From NCBI RefSeq assembly GCF_014805685.1, contig NC_060892.1, forward strand, positions 9,182,990-9,246,989: a DNA stretch of 64,000 nucleotides, read 5' to 3'. Below are positions 13,700-59,944 of this stretch, in pieces. This DNA comes from Silurus meridionalis (Eukaryota; Chordata; Actinopteri; Siluriformes; Siluridae). The translations under genes were made by a program, and so were the position numbers. Under the pieces are notes generated by a model. That model was not told where the DNA came from and made no database searches. It saw nothing but the letters and a program-made list of their open reading frames with translations. The stretch's first letter is position 1. Every line of letters begins with the position of its first letter.

Positions 13700-14110
13700 C
13701 TATCAAGTCCTCAAGTCAAGTTTATTTCTATAACACTTTTCACAACAGACATTGTCTCAAAGCATCTTTACAGAATTTAACAGTTAATGTTTTATTCCAA
13801 AGTTTAGGAGCTAAATGTAAAATTGCTCTACCACCTTTAGTGGACTTTGCTATTCTAGGAACTACTAGATGTCCAGAGTTTTGAGATCTCAAGGAGCGTG
13901 ATGGATTGTAGCGTGTTAAAAGACTAGAAAGATAAATGGGAGCCAAACCATTTTGTGTTTTGTAGGTAAGTAGCAGTAGTTTGTAGTCGATTCGAAACTT
14001 AACAGGTAGCCAGTGTAGGGATGATAAGATTGGGGTTATATGATCATATTTTCTTGACCTTGTGAGAAATCTGGCTGCTGCATTCCAGACTAAGTTTGTT
14101 TATTCATGAT
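13700..14110 (-). mobile_element. L2-type LINE fragment, 3' end of ORF2 plus tail
   Basis: The minus strand encodes 'SSLLTRYNPSRSLRSQNSG' and 'VVPRIAKSTKGGRAI', the C-terminal end of a fish L2-type ORF2, then the tail with 'gacattgtctcaaag' read on plus. A matching plus-strand copy with more of the protein lies at 36870-37860. Confidence 0.75.
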
Positions 14111-15761
14111 GCAGGACAAACACCTAGTAATGCATTACAATAGTCATGAACTGGTGTCCCAATACATTTGTCTGTATAGTGTATATAGGCCATTATAATG
14201 ATACACAAACCCAACTAATACTAGCCAGCACCACTCTCTTTTAATTCCTTTCTAAAGATAGATTTTTAACCTGAATGGTCTCTGGGTAGTAAAAACAGAA
14301 AGTAAATTACAGTAATAGATGCTGTAATGAGAGGAACGAGATGATTGTGTGTTTAAATGCAGCCCAGTTTGGAGATGAAATAGCAATTGCTAGATCATTA
14401 CGAGTCATTAAACCACAGCAGGTGAATTTAGAGTGGAGGCAGAGTAATTAATCAAATGACACAGCTCTTTTACGCCGCACGTGCTGATGGATTAAACACG
14501 CGCATGCGGAGTTAACAGACATCAGTAACTTTAATTACCAATTTGTGGGTAACAGAAATAAACATAACACTGCCTTTGGTAATTAGGCTTCATGTTGAGA
14601 AGCCTTTGCGAAATTGAATGTTTAAAGGATTTATGCAGCAGAGGCTATTTTTTTGGAAAAGCTCAGGAGTTTTACCTAATCAAGCTTTTTCTAAAGGCAG
14701 AAAAGGAAAGGACTGGTTAGCACATGCAAACTACACAAGGTGGAAGTTGGAATGTTTAATCAGTCATCCATTACTGCCATGCTGGGAAAAAAAATGCCTG
14801 AACAATTTCCAAAAACATCAGGCTGAGCTGATGAAGCTGGTAAAATTTCTTTGCCAGCTGGACGATTAATCACGGTAAATTTGCGTGAAGAGAGCTTGAA
14901 CCGAATCCGCAAATCAATGGGTAAGGGGGTGGAGATGAAATGAACAATCACCAAGACGTATTGCTGTTTTATAACACAGGTCGATTTAAATCACAGATTA
15001 TACTCTGTGGAAGGTGGAAGGAAGCGGATGATAATTAAAATAAAGCCGTGTTGACATCTTCCCAATTAGCAACTGAGCTTGTTTATGTCTTAGAGACATA
15101 AATTGCAACCACCGTGCCAGTTTACGTGGCTATTATCTGGGTCGTTATTGTTATGTGATGAAACTAAAGAGAGGTGACAGACTCAGACGTTTAGCTTCTA
15201 GAACAAGCTGCCGTATTTGTACACAGAATTGTGGCTTTCAGCGAATATAACTATCTGGTACTTCCTGTAGAATTGCGTTGAGCTATTATGAGAGCTGACC
15301 TATGCTTCTTTTTGCTTTACAGTTCAATGTTGCATTATTAAATATGAATAAAAATCATGCTTATCAATAACTTGTCAGTGATCGTCGAGCCCCTTCCTAT
15401 TAGAAACAAAAATACATTGAACAATAATATCATATACTGCTTACACTTTTGGATATATAAAAAAAAAGCCAATGGAATGTTTCTGGACACTCTCATATTA
15501 TTAAACACAAAAGTCAATGCGTTTTGTCCAATCTCCGTTCAATTTCCTTGGCTGTCGCACACAATCTATCATAATCATTTCTGCCCAGAGATAAGCTTTG
15601 TCTAAGTGAAACTCCAATGAGCGAATCAAAACAGCTTGCATGTACTCCATTAGCTGTCAGGGAAAAGGTCATGAATAATTAAACGTGACTGATAAGGCAT
15701 CATTTGGTGCATGATAAGCCCAGCTGGTTTTAGGGATGGAAAGGAGTAATAATGGGGAACA
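14111..15761. other. gene-free stretch including the likely fah 3'UTR
   Basis: Lies downstream of the fah stop codon (fah is on the minus strand). No clear AATAAA signal in the right position was found close to the stop. The remaining sequence is unremarkable. Confidence 0.35.
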
Positions 15762-42445
<26,684 letters not shown>

Positions 42446-42560
42446 TTTGGATGTGCAGATCAACTCACGAGCACTTCTGAGAGAGAGCAGCAGTGTTAAT
42501 AAAGCTTTCCAGATGTTGCCAGCAGCCATATGATGTTACCGCCTACTTATACAAAGTTGC
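42446..42560 (-). promoter_or_regulatory. fah: fah 5'UTR / upstream region
   Basis: The frame of fah stays open upstream to an ATG at 42529, giving a possible 28-residue N-terminal extension (MAAGNIWKALLTLLLSLRSA...). It also contains a CT-rich stretch ending in AG at about 42480, so part may be a splice acceptor of a 5'UTR exon. The ATG at 42445 has A at -3 and matches the family start. No TATA box recognised. Confidence 0.35.
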
Positions 42561-42993
42561 CAGTTTGGACTACAAATTTCCAGACTGGCCACCGCTGATA
42601 CCCTTTACACAATTTAAACCAAACCATAAAATATTTCCTGAGTAATTATATATAGAATCACACCAGCCAGAGATCATTCACCCATCTGTAGTTGTAAAAT
42701 AAAAGTGGACGTGTATTAGATTTAAAGATCTGGCAACCCACATAGCAATAATTGTCCCGAACCAATCAGAGACTCTCTCGGGCATCCTCCCTACTCCAAC
42801 TCTGCTCATTGACTGGCTGAAACCAAATGCCTTCTGATTGTCTGCACTAAGGCACACTATAGAGTAAGAACTAAAGGCATCTGCACAAGGGGTAGTGCAC
42901 CATATATGCACACTAGAGAGCCATTTGGGATTCAGCCTTTAATTTAACCCAGATTGCAAATGACTCAGCACAAATGAGCAAAAAGTTTTTTGT

Positions 42994-42999
42994 TTTATT
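42994..42999 (-). terminator. zfand6: possible zfand6 polyadenylation signal
   Basis: AATAAA on the minus strand, about 1.1 kb after the zfand6 stop codon and before the fah start. Plausible position, but several AT-rich alternatives exist. Confidence 0.3.
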
Positions 43000-44094
43000 C
43001 AGATCAAAACTGAAGAAAGAAAATAAAATAACACACACACACCATCATAATCATCATTGATCACATTACACTTATTCTGAATAATAATAAATGAGTTATA
43101 GCCCTAAAAGGAATAAATCAGTCACTCATAAACTAAATGTGAATTAATTCATCTCTGGCTCCATAATAAAATTAAAAATCACACACAATGAGCTGCTATG
43201 TTCTCGTCATATATACGTCAGACTGTACCTAATCTGCTACCACACACAGTTCGTGTATGCAGCCCACCTCTTCTTCGTCCATCAGTGATAACTGACCACC
43301 ACATGATCGCTAGCGATCTGTTATAAGTGTATCAGGTGCAGATCTGTCCTTTAGAACTCCTGCTTGGACCGACAATCACCTAACATTGATGAAAACTGTA
43401 AGGACTGTACAACTTGAGACTGATCCACCAACCCACATAAGTCTCTGATCAGTTATGGTCCTGATGCATTTCCCATCAAAAAAAAATAATTGTGCGCAAC
43501 AGATGTGCTATAGTCTCAGTATATCTGCGAAGGCAACTCAGGATACGTGTACACATGCTTACAAACTCATGCCGCTTTCTATATTATCGATTATAAACTC
43601 TTAAATCATTTAACAATATTTTGAGGGCAAAGCCAGCCGATAAAATGGTTCCTTGCATGCTTTAAGCCATTAATGAAAACCTAAATGCTGCGCTCTCGTT
43701 TAAACTCTTTAGGTAAAGAAAAATATTCTTTGCTTGTTTAACATGCACATGACCTTTCGTTTATAGACTTGAGAAAAGACCTGCCCGCTCAAGTAGTTTT
43801 ACCGTAGCCCTGTTAGTCATTAAAATTAAAATAATAATAATACAATTGTATAAATCTAGATTTTCTGTAACACATTCACACACACACAAAAATAACGATA
43901 GAAATAAATTCAAAGGGAAAACATATACTTGCTAAAAGAATAAAGTTTACTTCTGTCTGGGGTGTATTATTCATGATTCAAGGGTCTGTGCTGGTATTGT
44001 TCAGAGGTCCACTGTGCAATGTGGGATAGAGAGGGGAAAAATGGGGGAAATGGTGGCTAGGGAAAAGGACTAGGGATTGTCCATGAGCCCCGGC

Positions 44095-51235
<7,141 letters not shown>

Positions 51236-51444
51236 GTCTCTCCTGAAAGACGAAAGCAGACAGAACATCAGTCTAATTGGTTTTACAAAGTTGTGAAATA
51301 GGCAGTGAGAAAATCTGTGAATTATTTGTAAATTGATAATATTAATGACTTCATATTTATCAGAAATGGAAACCAAATGGAACAACTAATGAAGTCTGTA
51401 ACTTCAGACACTAATAAATTAAATTTATTTAATAATAACAAAGC

Positions 51445-51900
51445 GGGTTTCTGATTCAGAAACCTGATTCTGAATCAGAATCAGGTTTATTGGCCAAGTG
51501 TGTTGACACACACAAGGAATTTGATTCCCGCTGTTAGTTACGTACTCTCAAAGTACAGACATAAATAAAAACTATACATTCAGCTTAGACTAAACAAGAC
51601 AAAACAGACAAGACAATACAGACAATGTGAGACAATATAGACAGTATAAGTATTAAATAGGGATACAGAGTATATGACAGATCAGTGATGTACATAAAGT
51701 GTGAGTGCATGGTAGTGCAAATGACAGTATTGTGCGTCAGGTACGATAAAGAGTTTACTATAGAACTGTACAATATATAGCAGCCATAATGTGTGTAACC
51801 TATACGGAGGATGTGATGACTGGGTTCTGTGCAGTACTTATAAATATGAAGCAGGGGATATAATTACAGTCAGTTGTTAATGAGGCTGATTGCTTGGGGA
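51445..51900 (-). repeat. LINE-type 3' tail repeat
   Basis: Begins 'gattctgaatcagaatcagg' and 'tttattggccaagtgtg', then 'acacacaaggaatttgattc', a common fish retrotransposon 3' end in reverse orientation. A related phrase occurs at 58055-58090. Confidence 0.55.
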
Positions 51901-52239
51901 AAGAATATATTACTATAGATCTCAACTGTACAGGGTTTATTTACAAAAAAGGTCACAGGCAATTCTAAAAGAGCTGGAGAGAGCCATAGGTGCGCCTGTT
52001 TACAACCATAACCCAACATTCAACAGACCTGAGGTTTTGGAAAAGTTATGCTACAGTTACATCCAGCTGTGATTAGGCCATAAACACACCATTCATGTTC
52101 ATGTGAAATTTCTTATTTTGCAAGACATCTGAAAGCCCATTTGAATTTTCCTCAAAAGGAGGCTTGCGATTTCCATGTGACATGAAAATAGTTCTGAGTC
52201 ATAATAGAAAGCCTTTTACTTTCTTCACATATCCCAGTT

Positions 52240-52400
52240 TGTTTGGAAGTTGGGGTAAGGGCCAAGGTCAGCTGTGATACCGAGAGGGTTGATGGCCCGA
52301 ACAGGGGGCAGCTTGGCAGTGCTGGGGCCCCGACCTTCCGATCAGTACCCAGAGCTACCAATGAGCTACCACTTTTTGGTATTTCACAGAAACCCAACAC
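52240..52400 (-). repeat. tRNA-derived SINE fragment
   Basis: On plus, 'gccccgaccttccgatcagt' and 'gagctaccaatgagctacca' read as the tRNA-like head of the same SINE type as 18275-18480 in reverse. Confidence 0.5.
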
Positions 52401-52439
52401 CACATCTGTTAGAACACCATTCCATCAGTAAAATATGGT

Positions 52440-54100
52440 GGTCGTAAAATCATTAAGAGTTGCCCTTGGGCTTTTAACTGCCTGTATTTAACTGACGTCA
52501 AATACAAAGCGAACATGCAAGGAAACTCGATACAGACACCAACAAGAACTTAACATTACACCAGGGACCCTTGAGCTTTGAGGGGAAAGCAGCATTACCT
52601 TGCCGCCAGATTTAAACAAAACACAAGAAAACAAATGTGCTATCCAGACTTGAATAATACCGTTCCTATGAAAAGTGAGAACATCCCAGCTCCCTGCCAA
52701 AATGTTTGATAAATAATGTCAAAATAAAATCAATGCAAAGAACAAAAAGTCGTTTATTTTTATGCCTGGCATTTAGAAATAGCAATTATTTGTATGACAA
52801 TTAGTCATCAGGCAAACATTCACCATCAGGACAAGTCTATAACCAATACTTCGAGCCATATTTGATTATCGTCCCAGTTATATAGATTCTAAAGGCAGAT
52901 TTTAAGGAGAAATTTGGAAAACCACATGGTTCTTCGAGATAAAAGCCCTACAACTACATCAGTGTAATATCAACACAAGGAAAACCTATAGCTAAAAACT
53001 TTTGTTAATTGTTAAATTTGTAATAGAGAAAATCTGCCGGGCTGCTTAGAGGTCTACTTTCTCTTAGTCTTGTTCAGGGTGTTCAGGGAATCAAAGCTAC
53101 ACTGCAAAGAGCAAAACAGTTTCACCACTGGAAACAGCAAGCAAATTATTATTTCCATGCTGTAAGCATGATTACGCAGAACTCTTTACAAGAACCTTCT
53201 TGTGATTGCTGGATTGGTTTCAACAGTAGGATTAAATCTCTAAAGATTCTTGTAACTCTGGCTTCTCTGTGGACACAGAGAAGCCAGAGGCATGTGTTTA
53301 GCTGCCATAGTCACACTCAATGTGCTAATGTACCCTAGACTACAAACACGATAGACAAATTATGGCTAAAGCGTGAAGGCACGTGTACTACAGACTCGCT
53401 CTGGTTAAATGGTGATATATTAACACGACAGCAAACTCGAATCAGAACTGGACTACTGGTAGAAACGGGTTAACACATTAGCAAAACAACTTCTCCTCTC
53501 AGGTACTTATTGTTTGGAACAGATGGATTAGCAGTAGAACATGTCTAGCAAAGGAGCTAGAAATTGCATAATCATTTGGGTTAATTTATTATGAGCTGAA
53601 AAACGAGAGAGCATATAAAAAGTCATTTGCAAACATGGCTACATATCTGAGGGTGTTAAAGACAGCTTAAAGCTCATCCATATAACTTGTACGTGAGCCT
53701 TGTAAGCGAGTCTCGTGCAGTTTGGTCAAAGTTAAAACCAATTTACAGCCTTAACACAATCCACACTGATATATTTATTTAGATATATTTAAGCCTTTTA
53801 CATACCTAGCAAGCATCAAAGCCCTTCAAGCACTAGTCTGGCCCTATGGATCATATACTATATAACTCATTTACAAATTCTCACATGGGCAGTCCTGTGA
53901 CTGGCTTGGGAAAGAGACACGTCTTGGCACATACACACAGTGGAGTGTTTAACACGGATTACAACCCATAACAACAAGCTCCTGGACCACAGGCTAAGTA
54001 ATGGATAACCATGTGCAGCAGACAAACTGAGTGCTTACACGCTACAGTGCTGAGAAAACAAGACAAATGCTTAGGAAAACTACTGGTGCTTACTAGATTG
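52440..54100. other. gene-free part of zfand6 first intron
   Basis: No exon or clear repeat recognised. Confidence 0.35.
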
Positions 54101-54114
54101 CTGTTTTGGATAGC

Positions 54115-54460
54115 TTGATGGATGAATGGGCAGATGGTTGGGTAGTCAGATAGATAGAGTGCTAGATGGGTGGATAACTGGTCCAGGTGGTGGTCAGATG
54201 CTGAGATGATTCGATGGATAGACAGAAGCTCAGTTGGATGGATTGTCAAATAGATGGCCAGCAAGAGGAGAGATGATGGGAGAAATGGATAGACAGCCTA
54301 ACAGGTAAAACATGTGGTTTGATGTGCAAGTAAATATGATCTAGACAGAGGGATTGACAGATGGCTGAACAGATACGATGAATAGATGGATGGATGGATG
54401 GATGGATAGATGGATGGATGGATGTTCAGACGGTCTATTAGATGGACAGATGGATAATTA
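54115..54460. repeat. imperfect GATG/GATA tandem repeat block
   Basis: Starts as scattered GATGG and GATAGA units, then a cleaner run of GATG at 54384-54423. Confidence 0.85.
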
Positions 54461-54719
54461 GAACATAATACCACCATTATGACAGAATTTATACTCATAA
54501 CTCTGTACCAATAGTTAATAGTCTAATCTTTAAAGATCCGATAGTGTTGTCCAATCACAATCCTGTGCTACCATGCCCTTTACCTCTTATACTCAACTGA
54601 CTAGAAACATGTGCTGGGTGTATTAATGCAGAACAACGTATAGGCAGAGCAGGTCTGGACTGTTCTGTCTACAAATGTCCAACAGGTGAAATAACAGCCT
54701 GTACAATGTGAACCGTGAC

Positions 54720-55010
54720 TGACTCACAGCAGCTATAATACACTAAAGTTTTAGGGCAATGAACTGTATCATTTTCAACACAAACAAAACAAAATGAATC
54801 ACATTCGTGTCACTCAGATGAGAGATTAAGGCTGGTTCCCCTTAAGTTTTCATCAGTTTCAGAGAGTTTTTCCTTCCCGCAGACTCACTTGTTAGGGAAC
54901 TTAAACTTATAAGGAGCGAAATTATAAGCACTAAACTGATGCACTTTTTTCATACAACTTTATAATCACTTTATCTCTGTAACCTGCTTTAAGACAACGT
55001 CCATTGATAA
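54720..55010 (+). repeat. L2-tail-like interspersed repeat
   Basis: Shares 'gtgtcactcagatgaga' and 'ctgctttaagacaacgtcca' with the family at 12830-13165 and 58440-58785. Confidence 0.45.
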
Positions 55011-55084
55011 AAGCCCTAATAGTGAATACTAAACATATAACGTTGGACCTTTCATTTGCCAAATCAACTAGCCATAAAAATGGA

Positions 55085-55205
55085 TGGCTTTGGAGCCCAT
55101 ACCCAGCGTTTGCCCCAGCAGGATTCAAGACCCAGCACCACCATGGTGCCATTGTTGGGCCCTTAAGCAAGGCTCTCACCCCTTCATCCTCCAGGCGTGT
55201 CGTTA
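55085..55205 (+). repeat. tRNA-derived SINE fragment
   Basis: 'caggattcaagacccagcac' is the B-box region, and 'attgttgggcccttaagcaa' is the SINE body shared with 18360-18400. Confidence 0.55.
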
Positions 55206-55838
55206 TCATAACCATTCCTCAACTTCCTAAGAAAAGTGGGATCAGTTTCTGTTCCCAAACCTATAATCAAGATTAATTCTAATTTATTCCTTACGATCAT
55301 CAACTCCTCGAATGTAAGTATCTAAAACTGGTATAACAATAAAACAGGAAGTGCAGATGAAAGTCTCATTCTTGTGTTATTATGTTTGAAATCCTGATTT
55401 GATGATCCTAATCTGGACATAATCCAAGTTTACATCCGAAAAGTGTAAGAGTTATGAAAGCACAATTTGTTTCTCCTCAATGATCCAACCAGGTGGTCGT
55501 TTTCAATGTGCTTTAAAAATGTTTCCCCTTTTCACAACCCTATCCGGATTAGTAAGAAAAGCCGAAACAGGTTTGAGGAAAAGACAACACAAAAAGTAAA
55601 TATTCAAGCAACAAGCTCGATGTGAGCTGACGAGTTGTTTTCCTGTTCACTAACAGCACATGGATCAGGGCTGGTTGCTGTTTATCATCTAATGATAGAG
55701 ACTTAAAGGACTTTAAACCGAGTCTGAAAGCTTAATCTCGTGTTTTCTCTCCAAGAGACCAGAAGATAACTTGGTTAGTTAGCGTCGATGGCTAGTTGGC
55801 TGTTAACTCTGAAAGAAAAGAAAGAAAAAGAAACTTAC

Positions 55839-55912
55839 CCTTCCCTGATTTTACAGCTATGGTCGCCGAAATGGCAGCACTTATAACTTTCACTCTTCAG
55901 CGTCAACAGGCA

Positions 55913-55915
<3 letters not shown>
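55839..55915 (-). other. zfand6: likely zfand6 5'UTR first exon
   Basis: On the minus strand, GC-richer sequence ends in 'atcagggaagg' and a strong donor GTAAGT at 55833-55838. It sits upstream of the first coding exon and next to a CpG-rich promoter. The transcription start is not determined; the left edge given here is the donor side and the right edge is a guess. Confidence 0.55.

Positions 55916-55918
<3 letters not shown>

Positions 55919-55948
<30 letters not shown>
55919..55948. repeat. (AAT)n microsatellite
   Basis: About ten AAT units in the zfand6 promoter or leader. Confidence 0.95.
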
Positions 55949-55974
55949 CTGGCGACAGAAGAAAAAAAAAGTTA

Positions 55975-56110
55975 AATAAACGCAGTCGGAGCCGAAGCTC
56001 GTCCTTCAGCCATCAACCCCCCACACCCTGGAGCTGCCTGTTTGTTATTTTCGTCACTCTCCATCCCCCAACGTGACGTCACTCCTTCCCTCGCTGTCAT
56101 CTGTCCGGTG
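55975..56110 (-). promoter_or_regulatory. zfand6: zfand6 promoter region with CRE palindrome
   Basis: Relatively CpG-rich block in an AT-rich region, with a full cAMP-response element TGACGTCA at 56074-56081. Position just upstream of the putative first exon supports a promoter. Confidence 0.5.
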
Positions 56111-56362
56111 ATGTAATACAATCAGAGCTTTATCAATGAACTTTTTTATTTTTTATTTCAATTAATCGAATTTGCATAATTAATATATCGTTTCTGCTAC
56201 ACGGTTTAACACAAATAACTACGTTTCACAAACCTGTATTGCTTTAAAAATTCTTATGTCATGTATTCCTTTATTTATCAACCATCTTTTTTTTTTTTTT
56301 GTAAAATAATATACAGTTATATTTTTCATTATTCTCAAACAGCGGAAGTTTTTTTTTTTTTT

Positions 56363-56479
56363 CACAATAAAAGTGTTAAGTAGCACAACTACCTAACTAC
56401 TGACTGTATAAACCCCGCCCACTTCTAAACTGAACATATTTCATTTCCTTACCGGACTGCATTCGCTCCCTTTTTAGAA
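56363..56479. repeat. duplicated segment, copy A
   Basis: 'ttaagtagcacaactaccta' through 'cccttttt agaa' recurs at 57573-57650 and 57820-57860 with few differences. Here the middle part of copy B is absent. Confidence 0.8.
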
Positions 56480-57091
56480 TATAAATTTTTTTTTGGAGGG
56501 GGGCTGATCAAACCACGCCCACTCATTCCTAATTGGCGGTAGCAGGGAACGCCCACTCCCGGAAATACAGCGTTCCTTTATTTATTTATTTATTTATTTA
56601 TTTTTAATGCCAAAAGAAGAAGAGGTATTACATACTCATGTCAAATGTACACTTACTTCCAGGAAAAAAAAATACATTAAAAATAAGTTACATAATTTTT
56701 TTTTTTTTTTTACACAAATTTCAGTTTTTTTGTTTCTTCCAAGAGATTTACATACAATTTGAAGTCATTAATAAAATGGGAACAGTTTAGTATTCAAATT
56801 TTTCATGTTGTGTATAAAACAGCACATTCAAATATACATATTTTTATCCCACACTTCATTTTTCTATTATACAGCGTTCCTTCAATATCTTATAAGACCA
56901 CTGTTATTAACAAATTCCGTTTTGAGCTACCTACAAACATATAAAATAAAAAAATATAAAATAAAGATAAGTTGCAAATAATATAACTAAACCAGGTTTA
57001 CAATGAAGTAGATAAATATGTTTTATGTGCCTGGAAGCTCTGTGTAACTTTCCTTTTAGAAAGAGAAATTGAGAAATTAATTGTATTATTA

Positions 57092-57095
<4 letters not shown>

Positions 57096-57166
<71 letters not shown>
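57096..57166. repeat. (TA)n microsatellite
   Basis: Long TA tract between the two duplicated segments. Confidence 0.95.
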
Positions 57167-57168
<2 letters not shown>

Positions 57169-57572
57169 TCAGAACCAAATGTTTTTCTTTCTTTTCATTT
57201 TCTTCGTGAATACATGGGAAAGAAAATCGAAGAGAAACTAAAACAGAAGGTTTTAATTTGACACAGGAAGTTGCCTTTTTATGTAACCATGGGAACGCAT
57301 GAACGAACGTGTGGGCATGTGGGTACATGGTTTATGTTTATAAATATTACTATTAGTTTATCCTATGCATGTACGAATTGAAAAGTGACCTTATTTAAAA
57401 CTGTTTTGTAGTAAATATCGATACACTGAAAATCTATGTGAAATTGCTTATACCTTTTGTTAATTTATGTTGTCTGATGTAGCACCTTGGTCCTGTGGAA
57501 ACGTTGTTTTGTTCCACTGTGTGCTGCACTGTATATTGGAAAAATACCAATAAATAAATGTCTTAGCTTGTC

Positions 57573-57860
57573 CACAATAAAAGACAAGCGTTAAGTAGCA
57601 CAACTACCTAACTACTGAGTGTATAAACCCCGCCCACTTCTATACTGAAAATGCTATGACGTGTCCACGTGTTTCCTGGCGGCGCTGTTGTAAAAAACGA
57701 TTATCGATATAACTTCCGCCGGAAGTGGTAGCAGCGTTGACTGATTTGCACCAACGGTAATAAGTTTTGTTTATGTGCGGTTTGTTTAGCTTAATTTGTG
57801 TTAGAGTGCAGGACATGCCTTCATTTCCTTACCTGACTGCATTCTCTCCCTTTTTAGAAG
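57573..57860. repeat. duplicated segment, copy B, with promoter-like insert
   Basis: The ends match copy A at 56363-56479. About 170 bp between them (57651-57819) are unique and contain a TGACGT half-site (57657), an E-box CACGTG (57666-57671) and a pair of head-to-head ETS sites (57712-57726). A GT donor-like 'caacggtaataagt' follows at about 57757. Confidence 0.7.
57651..57780 (+). promoter_or_regulatory. candidate promoter with ETS pair, E-box and CRE half-site
   Basis: Clustered CpG-containing motifs (positions under the duplicated segment entry) between divergent zfand6 and mthfs. It could drive an upstream mthfs exon or an unannotated transcript. Inference only. Confidence 0.35.
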
Positions 57861-58039
57861 AAATAATAGTCTTTCTTTCTCTTTATTGTCGTGCCTCTCT
57901 GGGACTGTAGCTTTTAAATGTAAAACTCTAATTAGCGCTCATAACGTCCATAACTATGTATTGCAATAGACTTGATGGTGTGATAAACTTTTATTCGGCC
58001 CACAGTGGTGAAAGAAAAAAATGTGCAAGATGGGAAGAT

Positions 58040-58265
58040 CGGATCAAGTATGTTTACATTTACAAGGAATTTGTTTTGGTGACCGAAGCTTCCAGTTGCA
58101 CATTTAACAACAACTAACAAAAAAAGGTAAATAAGAATGAACTTAAAAAAAAAAAGAATGTGTTTTTGCACATTTTCATAAGAAAAACAAATAAGTTACA
58201 TTGCACAAAAGGTACAGAAGTGGTATTGCACATATCTTAAATGCTCTGCCTATTGTGCAATGAAT
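58040..58265. repeat. LINE-tail-like fragment
   Basis: 'acaaggaatttgttttggtg' and 'gttgcacatttaacaacaac' resemble the repeat at 51445-51900. Broken by the RTE piece that follows. Confidence 0.4.
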
Positions 58266-58269
58266 TAAG

Positions 58270-58440
58270 TGTTCATGGTGTGCAAAGGAGGGACATGGGG
58301 TGTAACCAGGAAGAAGGAAAAGAGGAAGACCAAGGAGAAGGGTTATGGATGTGGTGAGGGAAGACATGCAGGGTTGAAAGAGGCAGATGTAGAGGACAGA
58401 GGGGAATGGAAACAAATAATCTGCTGTGATCACAAATGTT
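58270..58440 (+). mobile_element. RTE-type LINE 3' fragment
   Basis: 'ggttatggatgtggtgaggg' and 'agacatgcag' match 34186-34215, ending 'ataatctgctgtgatcac'. Strongly truncated. Confidence 0.7.
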
Positions 58441-58785
58441 GAGCTAGTTTTATAACCCTAATGACTGTATAAGACTGTAGAAAGAACATAACTTATAATC
58501 ACACACTCCAGTACTCATGTTAGTTCTCACTCTCCAGTGTTCTGTATTGTTGAAAGATTTATGATCAAACTCTTGATGTCACCCAAATGAGGATGGTTCC
58601 CCTTTTGAGTCTGGTTCCTCTCAAGGTTTCTTCCTCATAACATGGAAGGGAGTTTTTCATTGCCACAGGCTGCTCATCAGGGATAAATACACATCATCCA
58701 CCTTGACTGTTGATTTCTGTAAAGCTGCTTTGAGACAATGTTGTGAAAAGCGCTATAGAAATAAACTTGACTTTTTTTTTGTAAT
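58440..58785 (+). repeat. L2-tail-like interspersed repeat, best copy
   Basis: Contains 'ttagttctcactctccagtg', 'cccttttgagtctggttcct' and 'ctcatcagggataaatacac', ending 'gcgctatagaaataaacttg'. The last part equals the tail of the L2 LINE piece at 13700-13770 in reverse. Confidence 0.65.
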
Positions 58786-59713
58786 TTACAGCCATAAACT
58801 GTCATCTTTTCTGGTACTGTGAACATTCTGAAACTCTGCCAAGATGTACACCTCTTATTTGTACATTTCATTCTTAAAGACTTTGAGTTTTTTTTTTAAT
58901 GATATTTTGTTTGGGTATCTCACCTTTTGAGAAACAATATGAAAAATATGAAAAATGAATATGAAAAAACTTTTTTTTGCAATTTAATTATTCTGCTTGC
59001 AAAATATTATATTTACAAGTGTTTGACTACAAAGGCTACACCCTGTTTTTTCTTCCAAAAGGATGTTATGATTTAAGTTTTTTTTCACCCCTTATAACAG
59101 GAAAACAAAACATGTTTTGATGTTTTTGTGTAGTTTCCTTATTGAATTCATTCAGTCTGTCAATGTGTATATGCATGTGCACGTTTCTGTACATTTGTGT
59201 GGAGAACTGTTGCCTTTGAACCTTTGACACTGATTATTTCTATTTTTTATTTATTTACTCCTAATATCTTTAATTCTATGGTGCATTTAATATTTCCTGA
59301 ACCCCATGCTTATGGTTGTTCCTTCTTATGTTCTGTAAACCGTTTTATATATAAAATTAAATAAATTGGATCTTTTAGTGACAGTTCTTTTAATCTCATC
59401 CATCAAAATGAACGATTTTTTTTCTGTGTAATTGATTCATTTCGTGCCTTTAATCACATTTCTAGCGTATATGTGTCACGTGACAACGACTCTGGCTAGA
59501 AGACTCATGAGATGAACTACTCAATTCTGTTTCCTGTACATTACCTTCAGAGATGCTTTGCTCATGCGCGTCCAGTAGAAACTGAACGAATCACTCTTTG
59601 AGACGACTCGTTCTTCTGAGTCAAATTAAAGACTCGTTCAAAAAGTACGAATCGTTAATGAACGACTCATCACAAACTGGCTCAGGTTTCATTAATAAGG
59701 GGAGATGTAATTA

Positions 59714-59944
59714 AAAAACTTTCTTTCGGCTTCTCCCGTTAGGGGTCGCCACAGCGGATCCTCCGCACGTTTTGATTTGGCACATGTTTTTACGCTGGAT
59801 GCCCTTCCTAACGCAACCCTCCCCAATTTATCCGGGCTTGGGACCGGCACTGAGAGTGGCTGGGGATGGTTCCCTGACCGGGAATCGAACCCGGGTCGCA
59901 GCGGTGGGAGCGCTGTATCTTAACCACTAGACCACCAGGGGACA
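59714..59944 (-). mobile_element. tRNA-Glu-like SINE with RTE-type tail and 15-bp target duplication
   Basis: On the minus strand the 5' end closely matches a eukaryotic tRNA-Glu (TGGTGGTCTAGTGGTTAAGA, then the B box GACCCGGGTTCGATTCCC at 59880-59897). There is one extra C in the acceptor stem, and the anticodon loop reads CTCCCAC. The 3' end 'gctgtggcgacccctaacgg' plus 'gagaagccgaaagaaag' is shared with the RTE LINE ends at 34280, 37945 and 62030. Perfect 15-bp direct repeats GGGGAGATGTAATTA flank it (59699-59713 and 59945-59959). It is a recent insertion, not a tRNA gene. Confidence 0.9.

Noticed and set aside
59870..59943. tRNA-Glu gene on the minus strand
   Set aside because: Extra base in the acceptor stem, changed anticodon loop, and it is continuous with a SINE body and tail flanked by target duplications.
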